Source of the DNA: Actinomycetota bacterium
Lineage (GTDB): Bacteria; Actinomycetota; Rubrobacteria; Rubrobacterales; Rubrobacteraceae
DNA: 51,655 nt
Direction: 5' to 3'
Assembly (NCBI GenBank): GCA_902810695.1
Contig: CADDYV010000023.1
Span: 1 to 51,655 of the forward strand
The position numbers and the translations under genes were made by a program. Under the pieces are notes generated by a model, which was given only the letters and a program-made list of their open reading frames with translations, did no database searches and had not been told where the DNA came from. This document shows positions 1 to 9,738 of this stretch, piece after piece; the first letter of the stretch is position 1, and every line of letters begins with the position of its first letter.

Positions 1-480
1 TTGGTTGTTGTCCGTGATCTTGGTTGGGGTGCCGCCACCTGCGGGGATGGTGTAGATCTCCTCGTTAGTGCCGTCGGAGGCGTCGTAGGCGATTCTCTTG
101 CCGTTAGGTGAAAGAGCAGGATCATACTCGTCTACGGCGGTGTTGGTGATCTGCTTCGGCGTTCCTCCGGTGGCGGAGATGGAGTAGATGTCTGTGTTGC
201 CGCTGGCGTCTTCGTGGATGTAGACGATCCTGCCGCCTTTGGCGGAGTAGGCTGGAGAGTAGTCGTAGCCGGAGGTCGTCGCAGTTAGCTGCTTGGGACT
301 GGAGCCATCGGGCTTTACGGTGAACAGCTGGCAGTACCCCGTCGGGCAGCGAGAGAGGACGATCCTGCCGTTATGTCCTGGAAAGGCGGCTCTGGCGGGA
401 CCAGCACTGCTCCCTGTCAGTAACCACGCGACTGCAGCCGCCACGAACACGCCGAAGATGAGTACGCCTATTCTTCTCAT
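1..480 (-). CDS. Secreted TolB-like beta-propeller protein (partial, C-terminus beyond window)
   Basis: The 160 visible codons begin with ATG at 480, preceded by GGGAG about nine bases upstream. Residues 1-31 form a signal peptide: a short basic n-region (MRRIG), a hydrophobic stretch and an ARA-type cleavage site. The mature part shows repeated WD40-like/PD40 units, with motifs such as GRIVL, PDGSSPKQLT, GRIVYIHEDASGNTDIYSI and LSPNGKRIAYDASDGTNEEIY. The S-P/A-x-G-x-R-I-(A/V)-Y core is the hallmark of TolB-type propellers. It is probably exported and acts as a binding or scaffold module outside the cytoplasm; the partner is unknown. The reading frame runs off the left edge, so the total number of blades and any extra domain cannot be seen. 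No Pal-Tol operon neighbours are visible, so a true TolB role is not implied. Confidence 0.8.
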   Translation of the reverse strand, partial: MRRIGVLIFGVFVAAAVAWLLTGSSAGPARAAFPGHNGRIVLSRCPTGYCQLFTVKPDGSSPKQLTATTSGYDYSPAYSAKGGRIVYIHEDASGNTDIYSISATGGTPKQITNTAVDEYDPALSPNGKRIAYDASDGTNEEIYTIPAGGGTPTKITDNNQ

Positions 481-793
481 TTGTATAGCTCCCTTGCCCT
501 GGGATTATGTAATTAGATCAGCATACCTCTCTGATGTCTCAGGACACATCCTCCATTTGTACCATTTTCGACAAATTTCCTGAACTTCAGCGTTGGCACG
601 GCAAAGAACCACGTCCATAACGTACTCGGGCTGCTGTTCGCACTGCAGAACTATGTATACTGCGCACCGGGGAGACGCAGATAATCCCGCCTCGGAGATC
701 CAAAAGAGACTTCACAAAACATCCGGTCCTGCAATTTCCTGGCGTATGAAAAGCAAAAGATGATCATTTTGCAGGACTTTTCTCGATTCGCTG
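481..793. other. Intergenic region between divergent propeller gene and nrdAB
   Basis: No convincing gene is seen in this stretch. It should hold the promoter of the minus-strand propeller gene. It also contains an inverted repeat at 726-777 (listed separately) close to the nrdAB promoter. Short frames here, for example at 712-930 on the minus strand, lack a recognisable product and overlap the riboswitch. Confidence 0.6.
726..777. repeat. Inverted repeat upstream of the nrdAB promoter
   Basis: The 9-base arms GTCCTGCAA (726-734) and TTGCAGGAC (769-777) are exact reverse complements separated by 34 bases. The second arm is followed by TTTT and lies 16 bases ahead of the -35 element. It could be a long-loop terminator or a paired regulator site. 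The spacing of about 43 bases between arm centres, roughly four helical turns, fits two repressor half-sites on one face of the helix, but this is inference. Confidence 0.4.
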
Positions 794-822
794 TTGACAG
801 TGGAAAGAGGCGTCTGGATAAT
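794..822 (+). promoter_or_regulatory. Sigma70-like promoter of the riboswitch-nrdAB transcript
   Basis: A -35 TTGACA (794-799) and a -10 GATAAT (817-822) are separated by exactly 17 bases. The expected transcription start near 829 lies a few bases before the P1 stem of the riboswitch at 836. Confidence 0.75.
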
Positions 823-835
823 TACTGCATCCGCT

Positions 836-1006
836 GGTTCGCTGGAGTCTCTGAGGACCGGCGTCGCAAGAGGGAATCCGGTGAGAGTCCGGAGCTGCCC
901 CGCAGCGGTGAGCGGGAACGAAAGCCGCATCGGAGCACTGGTCGTGAAGGGCCGGGAAGCGGCGGCGAGTAGGTAGCCCGCGAGCCCGAAGACCTGCCAG
1001 CGGGCC
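836..1006 (+). ncRNA. Cobalamin (B12) riboswitch in the nrdAB leader
   Basis: The conserved core is present in order: AAGAGGGAATCCGGTGAGAGTCC, then the B12-box-like GAGCTGCCCCGCAGCGGT (about 892-909), CACTGGTCG, a GGGAAG stretch, and GAGCCCGAAGACCTGCC near 983-998. A closing P1 helix is visible: bases 836-845 (GGTTCGCTGG) pair with 997-1006 (CCAGCGGGCC), allowing two G-U pairs. Known cobalamin riboswitches repress the downstream gene when adenosylcobalamin is bound. Downstream of the aptamer, to about 1181, I see small hairpins such as the GGCGATATCGCC palindrome but no stem followed by a U-tract. This makes translational control more likely than attenuation, though the switching structure is not resolved. 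Confidence 0.9.
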
Positions 1007-1181
1007 GTACCTGTGGTGCGGAGAGTGGCTGTAGCCTTCGAGGGAGAGGCAGGTTGCGAGAAGTGGATATCGTCAGCGGCGATATCGCCTGCGGGCGGTC
1101 TGGCCGGTGGCCCGCATATCCTCCAGGCAAATCCTCTCTCATTACAGACGCCAGCGGGGTGAAACGAGCGAAAGGGGAGCG

Positions 1182-3983
1182 GTGATTACCAGAGAGACGC
1201 AGGTAAAAAAGCGAGACGGCAGGATAGTTGCCTTCGATGCGGGGAGGATATCGCGCGCGATAGCCAACGCTTTCCGGGCGGAGCGCGGGCTCTCCAGGGA
1301 GGCGAAGCTCGACGCGGAGCTGCGCGAGGAGGTAGAGCGAACGACGGCGGCTGTGATATCACGCCTCCCCGACGAGGACGCCGTCGAGGTGGAGACGATC
1401 CAGGACCTCGTCGAGGAGCAGTTGATGCGGGACGGCAACTACCGGGTTGCCCGCCGCTACATCGTCTACCGCGAGGAGCACAACAAGGCGCGGATGTTCC
1501 GGGGCGAGCCCGGCGGAGAGCAGCCGTCCATCCGGGTACGCAACGAGGACGGGAGCGAGGGCGTCGTCGAGGCGTGGCGCGTAAAGCGCAGGATAGAGGA
1601 CGCCTGCCGGGGCCTTGATAACGTGGACCCGCAGCGGATCCTGGATGAGACCCTGGGATCGCTGTACAGCGGCATAACGCCACAGCAATTGCAGCGGGCC
1701 ATGGTGCTGGCCGCCCGCTCCTTCATCGAGGTCGAACCCGCCTACAACACCGCCGCTACCCGGTTGCTGCTCGGGATCATCTACCGCGAAGCCTGGGGCG
1801 AGATGCCCGCCGAGGAAGGGTTCGAGCGCGCCTACCGCGAACGGTTCGAGGCGTATCTCGAAAAAGGTGTTGCGGCCGAGCGGCTGGACGCGGAGCTTTT
1901 GAACTTCGATCTCGACAAGATCTCGCAGGCACTCAAGCCCGAGCGCGACGATACGTTCACCTACCTGGGGTTGCAGACCATCTACGACCGGTATCTGATA
2001 CAGGCCGACGACAAGCGCATCGAGTGCCCGCAGTACTTCTGGATGCGGGTTGCGATGGGCCTGGCGCTGCGCGAGGATAATCGTGAGGAGCGGGCCGTCG
2101 AGTTCTACGAGATGCTCTCTACCTTCCGGGTCGTCTCCGCGACACCCACCCTCTTCAACTCCGGCACGCTGCACCCGCAGCTCTCCTCGTGCTACCTCAC
2201 GACCGTCTCGGATGACTTGGAAGGCATCTTCAAGGCCATCTCGGATAACGCGAAGCTCAGCAAGTGGGCCGGGGGCCTGGGCAACGACTGGACGCGCATC
2301 CGGGCGACGGGCTCGCTTATCAAGGGAACCGGGGGCAAGAGCCAGGGCGTCATCCCGTTCCTCAAGATCGTCAACGACACGGCTGTCGCCGTGAACCAGG
2401 GCGGCAAGCGTAAGGGCGCGGCGTGCTCCTACCTGGAGACCTGGCACCTGGACATCGAGGACTTCCTGGAACTGAGGAAGAACACCGGCGACGAGCGGCG
2501 GCGGACGCATGATATGAACACCGCCAACTGGATCCCGGACCTGTTCATCAAGCGCGTGATCGAGGGCGGCGAGTGGACGCTGTTCTCCCCGAACGAGGTC
2601 TCCGACCTGCACGACCTCTACGGGCGCGCTTTCGAGGAGCGCTACGTCGAGTACGAGCGGATGGCCGAGGAAGGGAAGCTCAGGCAGTTCAAGCGGGTCG
2701 AGGCAGCCTCTCTGTGGAAGAAGATGCTCTCGATGCTCTTCGAGACGGGGCACCCCTGGATCACCTTCAAAGACCCCTCCAACATCCGCTCGCCGCAGGA
2801 CCACGTGGGCGTCGTCCACAGCTCGAACCTGTGCACCGAGATCCTGCTGAACACCAGTGCGGAGGAGACCGCCGTCTGCAACCTCTGCTCGCTCAACCTC
2901 GGCGCGCACACCGACGCCTACGGACTCGACGAGGAGATGCTGGCCGAGACCGTGAAGACGGCGGTGCGGATGCTGGACAACGTGGTGGACATCAACTTCT
3001 ACCCGACCCCGGAAGCCAGGACCGCCAACCTGCGCCATCGTCCGGTGGGGCTCGGGATCATGGGCTTCCAGGACGCGCTCTTCGAGCAGCGCATCAGCTT
3101 CGCGAGCGAGGAGGCCGTACGCTTCGCCGACTACTCGATGGAGCTCATCTCCTACCATGCCATCCTCGCCTCCACGGATCTCGCCGCCGAGCGCGGCACC
3201 TACCAGAGCTATGCGGGCTCGAAGTGGAGCCGGGGACTTTTGCCCATAGACACCATAGACCTGCTGGAAGAAGAGCGCGGCATGCCGGTGGATATGGACC
3301 GCTCCGCAACCCTCGACTGGGAGCCGGTGCGCCGGGCGGTTGCGGAGCACGGGATGAGGAACTCTAACGTCATGGCCATAGCGCCAACGGCGACCATCTC
3401 GAACATCACCGGCGTCTACCAGTCCATCGAGCCGGTATATTCCAACCTGTTCGTGAAGAGCAACCTCTCAGGAGACTTCACCATCGTCAACGAGTACCTG
3501 GTGAACGATCTCAAGAAGCGCGGCCTGTGGGACGAGGAGATGCTAGAGGACCTCAAGTACTTCGACGGCTCGGTGCAGGAGATAGAGCGCGTGCCGGAGG
3601 ACCTCAAGAAGCTCTATCTCACGGCGTTCGAGATAGACCCTGGCTGGATCGTTGACTGCGCGAGCCGGCGCCAGAAGTGGCTCGACATGAGCCAGTCGCT
3701 GAACCTGTACCTCGCCAGGCCGAGCGGAAGGCTTCTCTCCGAGATGTACCTCAACGCCTGGCGCAAGGGCCTCAAGACGACCTACTACCTGCGCAGCCGG
3801 GGAGCCACGGGTGTCGAGAAATCGAGCATGGACATCAACAAGCGGGGTATCCAGCCGCGCTGGATGAAGAGCGTCTCGGCCTCAAGCCGCGTCGCGGTGG
3901 AAGAGGCAAACAGCGCGCCTTCTGAACCTGTGCGGGGAGAGACCTGCTCCCCCGACGACATCGAGTGCGAAGCCTGCCAGTAG
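1182..3983 (+). CDS. nrdA: Class I ribonucleoside-diphosphate reductase, large (catalytic) subunit
   Basis: The enzyme reduces ribonucleoside diphosphates to deoxyribonucleotides together with NrdB. The N-terminus carries an ATP-cone ([16 protein letters not shown]) and a second ATP-cone-like stretch (about residues 130-220), which fits allosteric dATP control. Catalytic residues follow the family pattern: C337 (SSCYLT, the C225 equivalent), C551 and E553 (NLCTEI, C439/E441), C566 (AVCNLC, C462), and the radical-relay tyrosine pair Y868-Y869 (TTYYLRSRG). The tail ends in CEACQ, a redox-active CxxC used for re-reduction. I chose the GTG at 1182 (933 residues) because the ATP-cone begins right after it and a GGGGAG lies just upstream, although the spacing is short. 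An in-frame GTG at 1107 would add 25 unlikely residues. It sits behind the cobalamin riboswitch and is co-transcribed with nrdB. Confidence 0.95.
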   Translation: MITRETQVKKRDGRIVAFDAGRISRAIANAFRAERGLSREAKLDAELREEVERTTAAVISRLPDEDAVEVETIQDLVEEQLMRDGNYRVARRYIVYREEHNKARMFRGEPGGEQPSIRVRNEDGSEGVVEAWRVKRRIEDACRGLDNVDPQRILDETLGSLYSGITPQQLQRAMVLAARSFIEVEPAYNTAATRLLLGIIYREAWGEMPAEEGFERAYRERFEAYLEKGVAAERLDAELLNFDLDKISQALKPERDDTFTYLGLQTIYDRYLIQADDKRIECPQYFWMRVAMGLALREDNREERAVEFYEMLSTFRVVSATPTLFNSGTLHPQLSSCYLTTVSDDLEGIFKAISDNAKLSKWAGGLGNDWTRIRATGSLIKGTGGKSQGVIPFLKIVNDTAVAVNQGGKRKGAACSYLETWHLDIEDFLELRKNTGDERRRTHDMNTANWIPDLFIKRVIEGGEWTLFSPNEVSDLHDLYGRAFEERYVEYERMAEEGKLRQFKRVEAASLWKKMLSMLFETGHPWITFKDPSNIRSPQDHVGVVHSSNLCTEILLNTSAEETAVCNLCSLNLGAHTDAYGLDEEMLAETVKTAVRMLDNVVDINFYPTPEARTANLRHRPVGLGIMGFQDALFEQRISFASEEAVRFADYSMELISYHAILASTDLAAERGTYQSYAGSKWSRGLLPIDTIDLLEEERGMPVDMDRSATLDWEPVRRAVAEHGMRNSNVMAIAPTATISNITGVYQSIEPVYSNLFVKSNLSGDFTIVNEYLVNDLKKRGLWDEEMLEDLKYFDGSVQEIERVPEDLKKLYLTAFEIDPGWIVDCASRRQKWLDMSQSLNLYLARPSGRLLSEMYLNAWRKGLKTTYYLRSRGATGVEKSSMDINKRGIQPRWMKSVSASSRVAVEEANSAPSEPVRGETCSPDDIECEACQ

Positions 3984-4001
3984 AGAATAGGAGGGAACTT
4001 T

Positions 4002-5066
<1,065 letters not shown>

Positions 5067-5082
5067 ATGGGAACACACTACC

Positions 5083-5120
5083 GCCCCTGCGTCGGGAGCG
5101 GCGCGGGGGCTTTACTTTTT
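5083..5120 (+). terminator. Rho-independent terminator after nrdB
   Basis: The stem GCCCCTGCG (5083-5091) pairs with CGCGGGGGC (5102-5110) with one G-U pair. It is followed by TTTACTTTTT, 17 bases after the nrdB stop codon. Confidence 0.7.
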
Positions 5121-5123
5121 CTC

Positions 5124-5152
5124 CTGACCTCATTGTAGGTATATGCTACTAT
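5124..5152 (+). promoter_or_regulatory. Probable promoter of rplM-rpsI
   Basis: CTGACC (5124-5129) and TACTAT (5147-5152) are spaced by 17 bases. They lie directly after the nrdB terminator and 50 bases ahead of rplM. The -35 match is imperfect. Confidence 0.45.
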
Positions 5153-5202
5153 TTGTCGCGTTTGAGAACCTTCAAAGATCGCTGTAGAGACTCCGGAGGA
5201 AG

Positions 5203-5634
5203 ATGAAGAGTTACATGGCGCGGCCGGGTACGGTCGAACGGAAGTGGTACGTGATAGACGCCGAAGGGCAGACTCTGGGGCGGCTGGCGACGGAGATCGC
5301 CACGCTCCTGCGCGGCAAGAGGAAGCCGCAGTACACCCCGCATGTTGATACCGGCGACTTCGTCGTGGTGGTGAATGCGGAGAAGATAGTCGTTACCGGC
5401 AAGAAGGCCGAGCAGAAGGTGTACCGCTGGCACACGGGCTATCCGGGTGGGCTCAAGGAGCGCAGCTACGAGCAGATGCTCGCGCGGCGGCCGGAAGAAA
5501 TCATCAGGATCGCCGTCCGGGGCATGATGCCGAAGACCCGGCTTGCCCGCCAGCAGCTCAGGAAGTTGAAGATCTACGCGGGTCCCGAGCATCCGCACGC
5601 CGCTCAGAACCCGCAACCCTACGAGGTGAGGTGA
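5203..5634 (+). CDS. rplM: 50S ribosomal protein L13
   Basis: The 143-residue protein matches L13 throughout: [17 protein letters not shown] at the N-terminus, the [18 protein letters not shown] core and the [21 protein letters not shown] signature toward the C-terminus. It is an early-assembly 50S subunit protein. The ATG at 5203 is preceded by GGAGGAAG. Its stop overlaps the ribosome-binding region of rpsI, so the pair is translationally linked. The rplM-rpsI-glmM order is common in Actinobacteria. Confidence 0.97.
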   Translation: MKSYMARPGTVERKWYVIDAEGQTLGRLATEIATLLRGKRKPQYTPHVDTGDFVVVVNAEKIVVTGKKAEQKVYRWHTGYPGGLKERSYEQMLARRPEEIIRIAVRGMMPKTRLARQQLRKLKIYAGPEHPHAAQNPQPYEVR

Positions 5635-5636
5635 AG

Positions 5637-6029
5637 ATGGCAGAGGCGCTCTACAGGGCGACTGGAAGACGCAAGACCGCGGTGGCGCGGGTCAGGCTGT
5701 TGCCGGGAGACGGCAATATTACGGTGAACGGCCAGGATTACAGGGAGTACTTCCCGCGCCCGAGCCACCAGGTCTCCGTGAGGGCTCCGCTGGAGCTGCT
5801 GGAGTCGGCGCAGCGTTACGACGTGGTCGTGGAGGTTTCGGGCGGCGGACCTACCGGTCAGGCCGACGCCATCCGGCACGGCATCGCGCGTGCGCTAGCG
5901 GAGGAGTCCCAGCAGGCCAGGGGCGAGCTGAAGGAGGCGGGGTTGCTAACCCGCGACGCCCGCGCGGTCGAGCGCAAGAAGTACGGTCTCAAGAAGGCCC
6001 GCAAGCGCCCGCAGTTCTCCAAGCGATAA
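5637..6029 (+). CDS. rpsI: 30S ribosomal protein S9
   Basis: The 130-residue protein starts [19 protein letters not shown] and ends in the invariant basic tail [17 protein letters not shown], whose terminal Lys-Arg reaches the P-site tRNA anticodon in known ribosomes. I chose the ATG at 5637, with GAGGTGAGG upstream, over the in-frame GTG at 5631, which would overlap the rplM stop. A terminator follows 24 bases after the stop, so rplM-rpsI form a complete two-gene operon. Confidence 0.97.
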   Translation: MAEALYRATGRRKTAVARVRLLPGDGNITVNGQDYREYFPRPSHQVSVRAPLELLESAQRYDVVVEVSGGGPTGQADAIRHGIARALAEESQQARGELKEAGLLTRDARAVERKKYGLKKARKRPQFSKR

Positions 6030-6052
6030 GGCCAAACTTTTTGTAACTTCGG

Positions 6053-6087
6053 ACAGGCCCCTCTACTATACAAGGGGCCTGTTTGCT
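6053..6087 (+). terminator. Rho-independent terminator after rpsI
   Basis: A perfect 10-base stem (ACAGGCCCCT, 6053-6062, with AGGGGCCTGT, 6073-6082) with a 10-base loop is followed by a T-rich run (TTTGCTT). Confidence 0.9.
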
Positions 6088-6099
6088 TGGGAGATTCAC

Positions 6100-7428
6100 T
6101 TGGAGAGAATGGAGATCACATTCGGAACCGACGGGGTGCGCGGGGTTGCCAACAAGAGCCTCCTGCCCGAACACACTCTGAGCCTCGGCCTTGCCGCCGC
6201 CCGGCTGTTCGGAGGTCCTATCCTCATCGGGCGCGATACGCGCATCTCTGGCGGCATGCTCTCGGCTGCTCTCGCCGCAGGTGCGGCGAGCGGCGGAGCC
6301 AGAGTACTGGATATCGGGGTCCTGACGACGCCGGGTGTGGCGGCTCTGGCCCCTAAGCTCGGCGCGGCGGTTGCCGGAGTGGTGAGCGCCTCTCACAACC
6401 CCTACCCGGATAACGGCATCAAATTCTTCTCCGGCGAAGGTCAGAAGCTCCCCGCCGAAAGAGAACGCGAGTTGGAGAAGCTGGTTTCGGAGGCAAGCCT
6501 GGAGCGTCCTACAGGAGACGGCGTGGGCACCGTGGAGCCGGTTAGCGACGCCGCCAGGTTATACGTAGAGGATGTTTTGAGACGCCTGCAGCCTCAAGTG
6601 TCCGGTATGAAGGTTCTGCTGGACTGCGCAAACGGGGCTGCCTGCGAGGTAGCCCCGATGGCTTTCGAGAGGGCCGGCACGGATCTCACCGTGGTCGGGA
6701 GCGAGCCCGACGGGACGAACATCAACGCCGGATGCGGCTCGACGCACATCGAGAAGCTCGACGCTTCGGGGTACGATGTGGCCTTTGCCTTCGATGGGGA
6801 TGCAGACCGGGTTCTGGCGGTGGACGATCGGGGAAGCATCGTGGATGGGGACAGAATTATCGCGATACTGGCCCGGGATCTCAGCGAGCGCGGCAGACTC
6901 GAAGGCAGCGTGGTGGTGACGGTGATGAGCAATCTGGGGTTCTTCAAGGCGATGGATTCTATGGGCATCCCGTACGAGGTTACACCGGTGGGAGACAGGC
7001 ACGTTGCGGAGGCGATGTTGCGGTCCGGGGCTTCGGTGGGAGGAGAGCAGTCGGGCCACGTCATCCTCTCCGAGTATGCTACGACCGGAGACGGGCTCGT
7101 TACTGCGCTGGCGCTTCTGGACGTGATGGCACGCAGCGGTAAGCGTCTCTCGGAGCTTGCGGAGGTCATGGAGGTTTACCCGCAGACCCTGATCAACGTG
7201 GACGTCGGAGAACTGGCCGTCGCGAAGTCTGTATCATCTTCGGAGATCGTCCAGCAGGCGGTTGCCGATGCCGAGAGAAGGCTGGGGAGCGAGGGGCGCA
7301 TCCTGCTCAGGCCGAGCGGAACGGAGCCGGTCGTTCGGGTGATGGTGGAGCACGCGGACGAGAGGGTTTGCCGAGAGGTTTGCGAGGAGGTTGCGGGCGT
7401 GGTTGCCGAGAATGGAGGGCGGAGTTGA
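6100..7428 (+). CDS. glmM: Phosphoglucosamine mutase
   Basis: It converts glucosamine-6-phosphate to glucosamine-1-phosphate for UDP-GlcNAc and peptidoglycan synthesis. The 442 residues carry the family signatures: EITFGTDGVRGVAN at the N-terminus, the phosphoserine loop VVSASHNPYPDNGIKF (Ser98), the Mg-binding DGDADR, the sugar-binding GGEQSGH and the phosphate-binding RPSGTEPVVRVMVE near the C-terminus. The TTG at 6100 has GGGAG at a good distance. An ATG at 6109 is the alternative start, with a closer GGAG. The gene lies between the rpsI terminator and the DUF429 gene, whose start overlaps its stop. Confidence 0.95.
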   Translation: MERMEITFGTDGVRGVANKSLLPEHTLSLGLAAARLFGGPILIGRDTRISGGMLSAALAAGAASGGARVLDIGVLTTPGVAALAPKLGAAVAGVVSASHNPYPDNGIKFFSGEGQKLPAERERELEKLVSEASLERPTGDGVGTVEPVSDAARLYVEDVLRRLQPQVSGMKVLLDCANGAACEVAPMAFERAGTDLTVVGSEPDGTNINAGCGSTHIEKLDASGYDVAFAFDGDADRVLAVDDRGSIVDGDRIIAILARDLSERGRLEGSVVVTVMSNLGFFKAMDSMGIPYEVTPVGDRHVAEAMLRSGASVGGEQSGHVILSEYATTGDGLVTALALLDVMARSGKRLSELAEVMEVYPQTLINVDVGELAVAKSVSSSEIVQQAVADAERRLGSEGRILLRPSGTEPVVRVMVEHADERVCREVCEEVAGVVAENGGRS

Positions 7429-8276
7429 GGTTCGTTGGCTGCGCGCTGGCCTGGAGGCCGGGAGAGGCGAAGGAGAAGATGTCCTGCCTGGTGGCGCTGG
7501 ATGAGCGGGGCAACATAATCGCGAACACCTTCGCCGCTACCGTGGAAGAGATAGCGGAGGCAGTCGAGGGCTACGATGCGGAGCACCATGAGATCATCGT
7601 CGGGGTAGATGCGCCGCTTCTGGTCCCCAACGAGCGCGGGACTCGCAGCGTCGAGCGCATCCTCTCCAGGGTTTCGCTGCCGGCGTACTCGGCGAGCCGC
7701 AAGATATTCGGCGGAGAGACCCGCTCCGAGGAGTTGCTCGCGGCACTGGAAGAGGTCGGGGTCGAGTATACCGACTTTCCCTTTCACGGAGACCGCGACC
7801 AGAGCGTGGTCGTCGAGGTGGACTCGATGGCGACGCTGAAGGTAATATCCTTCGAGCAGAGCCAGGGGAACGGCAACGTCTTGCAGAGGTTGAAGGAGAT
7901 AGAAGAGCCGAAATTTCGCAAAGGCAACAAGGAGAGCCGGGCGCGGGCGCTGAAAGACGCGGTCGGGATCCTCTGGAACACGCCGGGCCTGCGTCTCAGG
8001 ACCGGTAACCTCTCCGCGGATCTTCAGTCGCCGGAGAACGTGGACGTCTCGAAGATAGACATAACCCTGGAGCTCTCGCACGCGGAGCTGGACCGGGTCA
8101 TGGGTCTGGTGGAGGGGACGCTCGCGGCTTACGCGGTCTACCGCCACTGGAAGGGCCGGGACGGTTCGATCATCGTGGGGAGCGGGAGCCAGGGCTCGGT
8201 GCTCCTGCCCGCGAGCGGTGCGCTTTATGACCGGATCGCCGAGGAATGCCGCGCGGCGGGGATTCCCTACGCCTAG
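7425..8276 (+). CDS. DUF429 family protein (predicted RNase H-fold enzyme)
   Basis: The 283-residue protein has the DUF429 pattern of conserved acidic residues: [12 protein letters not shown] at the start, [22 protein letters not shown] (about residues 58-80), and an acidic [10 protein letters not shown] region near residue 180. DUF429 proteins are predicted to have an RNase H-like fold, but their substrate is not established. I chose the TTG at 7425 because the family's first strand begins directly after it and GGAGG lies six bases upstream; it overlaps the glmM stop. hisF begins one base after its stop, so it is embedded in the glmM-hisF transcription unit. No role in hexosamine or histidine metabolism can be deduced. 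Confidence 0.75.
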   Translation: MRFVGCALAWRPGEAKEKMSCLVALDERGNIIANTFAATVEEIAEAVEGYDAEHHEIIVGVDAPLLVPNERGTRSVERILSRVSLPAYSASRKIFGGETRSEELLAALEEVGVEYTDFPFHGDRDQSVVVEVDSMATLKVISFEQSQGNGNVLQRLKEIEEPKFRKGNKESRARALKDAVGILWNTPGLRLRTGNLSADLQSPENVDVSKIDITLELSHAELDRVMGLVEGTLAAYAVYRHWKGRDGSIIVGSGSQGSVLLPASGALYDRIAEECRAAGIPYA

Positions 8277-8277
8277 C

Positions 8278-9039
8278 ATGGGCCTCTGCATCCGCATAAT
8301 CCCGTGCCTGGACGTGGCAGCGGGCAGGGTCGTGAAAGGGACGAAGTTCAAAGACCTGCGCGACGCCGGAGACCCGGTGGAGCTTGCCGCCCTCTACGAC
8401 CACGAGGGCGCGGATGAGATCGTCTTCTACGACATCACCGCCTCCCACGAGCGACGCGCCACCGCCACGGAACTGGCCAGGCGCGCCGCCGAGGAAGTGT
8501 TTATTCCCTACACCATCGGGGGCGGCGTGAGGACGGTCGAGGACATGCGCGCCATGCTCCGCGCCGGGGCCGACAAGGTCTCCATAAACAGCGCCGCCGT
8601 GAAGAACCCCGATCTCATGAATAAGGGAGCCGAACGTTTCGGGAGCCAGTGCGTGGTCCTGAGCGTGGACGCTAAACGGCGCGGGGCCGGCAGCGGCTGG
8701 GAGGTGTACCTCAACGGCGGGCGGGTGAACACTGGCAGGGATGCGCTGGAGTGGCTCGTCGAGGGGGAGAAGCGGGGAGCGGGGGAGTTCGTCCTCAACA
8801 GCATGGACTCCGACGGGATGGCGACCGGCTATGATCTGGACCTGATATCCGTCGTCGCGGAGAGAACGAACATTCCGATCATCGCCTCCGGCGGAGCGGG
8901 CCATCCCGACCACATGGTCGCTGCCGTGGAAGCAGGAGCGAGCGCGGTCCTCGCTGCGAGCATCTTCCACTTCGGAGAATGGAGCATAGCCGGGGTAAAA
9001 GAACGCCTGGCAGAGTCCGGAATACCGGTTCGCAGGTAA
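8278..9039 (+). CDS. hisF: Imidazole glycerol phosphate synthase, cyclase subunit
   Basis: HisF closes the imidazole ring using ammonia delivered by HisH (49303-49929 in this window), giving IGP and AICAR. The 253-residue TIM barrel shows [21 protein letters not shown] with the catalytic Asp11-type residue, [41 protein letters not shown] (second catalytic Asp) and IIASGGAG. The ATG at 8278 gives the standard N-terminus, and longer in-frame starts at 8218 are overruled by the upstream gene. It is separated from its partner hisH by about 40 kb, so the histidine genes are split over at least two loci. Confidence 0.96.
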   Translation: MGLCIRIIPCLDVAAGRVVKGTKFKDLRDAGDPVELAALYDHEGADEIVFYDITASHERRATATELARRAAEEVFIPYTIGGGVRTVEDMRAMLRAGADKVSINSAAVKNPDLMNKGAERFGSQCVVLSVDAKRRGAGSGWEVYLNGGRVNTGRDALEWLVEGEKRGAGEFVLNSMDSDGMATGYDLDLISVVAERTNIPIIASGGAGHPDHMVAAVEAGASAVLAASIFHFGEWSIAGVKERLAESGIPVRR

Positions 9040-9092
9040 AATCTAGTCAGAGATTTTGAAAGGGAGTTGGCGGTGAGAGGTGGCATGGCTCT

Positions 9093-9737
9093 ATGAGTTC
9101 CGCGACGGACAACGTAAATTTCGACCAGCAGGGACTCGTTCCCGTGATCGCCCAGGACGTTCATACCGGCGAAACCTTGATGCTTGCCTACGCGAACCGG
9201 GAGGCCGTCGAGAGGACGCTGGAATCCGGCGAAGCGCACTACTACTCCCGCTCCCGCAACGAGTTGTGGCGCAAGGGCGCGACCAGCGGCAACACCCAGA
9301 GAGTGGTAGAGGTGCGGATAGACTGCGACGGAGACACCCTCTTGTACAAGGTCGAGCCGCGCGGACCAGCTTGCCACACCGGGGAGAAGAGCTGCTTCTT
9401 CAAGACGCTCGCGGGCAAAGGCGTGGGCGTGGCTGTCGGCGAGTTCAGGGCGGAAGGAGACTTCGGAGCGATGGTGCGCGAGCTTGCCGGGACGATAGCC
9501 CAGCGCCACCAGGATATGCCGGAGGGCTCGTACACGGCGGAGCTTATCGGGCGGGGGACGGGGAGGGTAGCGCAGAAGGTCGGCGAGGAGGCGGTCGAGC
9601 TGGTTGTGGCCGCGTTGGAGGACGAGAGGATCGCCGAAGAAGCTGCAGACCTCGTCTACCACCTGCTGGTTTTGCTGGAGGAGCGCAGCGTGAGCATAGA
9701 AGACGTGGGGCGGGTCTTGCGTGAGCGGCACGGCTAG
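9093..9737 (+). CDS. hisIE: Bifunctional phosphoribosyl-AMP cyclohydrolase / phosphoribosyl-ATP pyrophosphatase
   Basis: This 214-residue fusion catalyses the second and third steps of histidine synthesis. The N-terminal HisI half contains [49 protein letters not shown] and the Zn-binding [11 protein letters not shown] and GPACHTG segments. The C-terminal HisE half (from about residue 115) contains the MazG-like [19 protein letters not shown] and [11 protein letters not shown]. The ATG at 9093 overlaps the stop of a tiny MAL-stop frame at 9085 that itself sits behind a GAGAGG. trpE starts two bases after the stop codon. Confidence 0.95.
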   Translation: MSSATDNVNFDQQGLVPVIAQDVHTGETLMLAYANREAVERTLESGEAHYYSRSRNELWRKGATSGNTQRVVEVRIDCDGDTLLYKVEPRGPACHTGEKSCFFKTLAGKGVGVAVGEFRAEGDFGAMVRELAGTIAQRHQDMPEGSYTAELIGRGTGRVAQKVGEEAVELVVAALEDERIAEEAADLVYHLLVLLEERSVSIEDVGRVLRERHG

Positions 9738-9738
9738 G

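Noticed and set aside
712-1142. Small frames at 712-930, 760-972 and 822-1142
   Set aside because: They overlap the promoter and cobalamin riboswitch, have no ribosome-binding sites and show no protein motifs.
1359-3350. 663-codon open frame antisense to nrdA
   Set aside because: It mirrors the codon pattern of nrdA in a GC-rich genome, has no recognisable domain or start site, and lies fully inside a certain gene. Similar long antisense frames over trpE (9544-11247), the FGGY kinase (27753-29492) and fabF (37103-38692) were dropped for the same reason.
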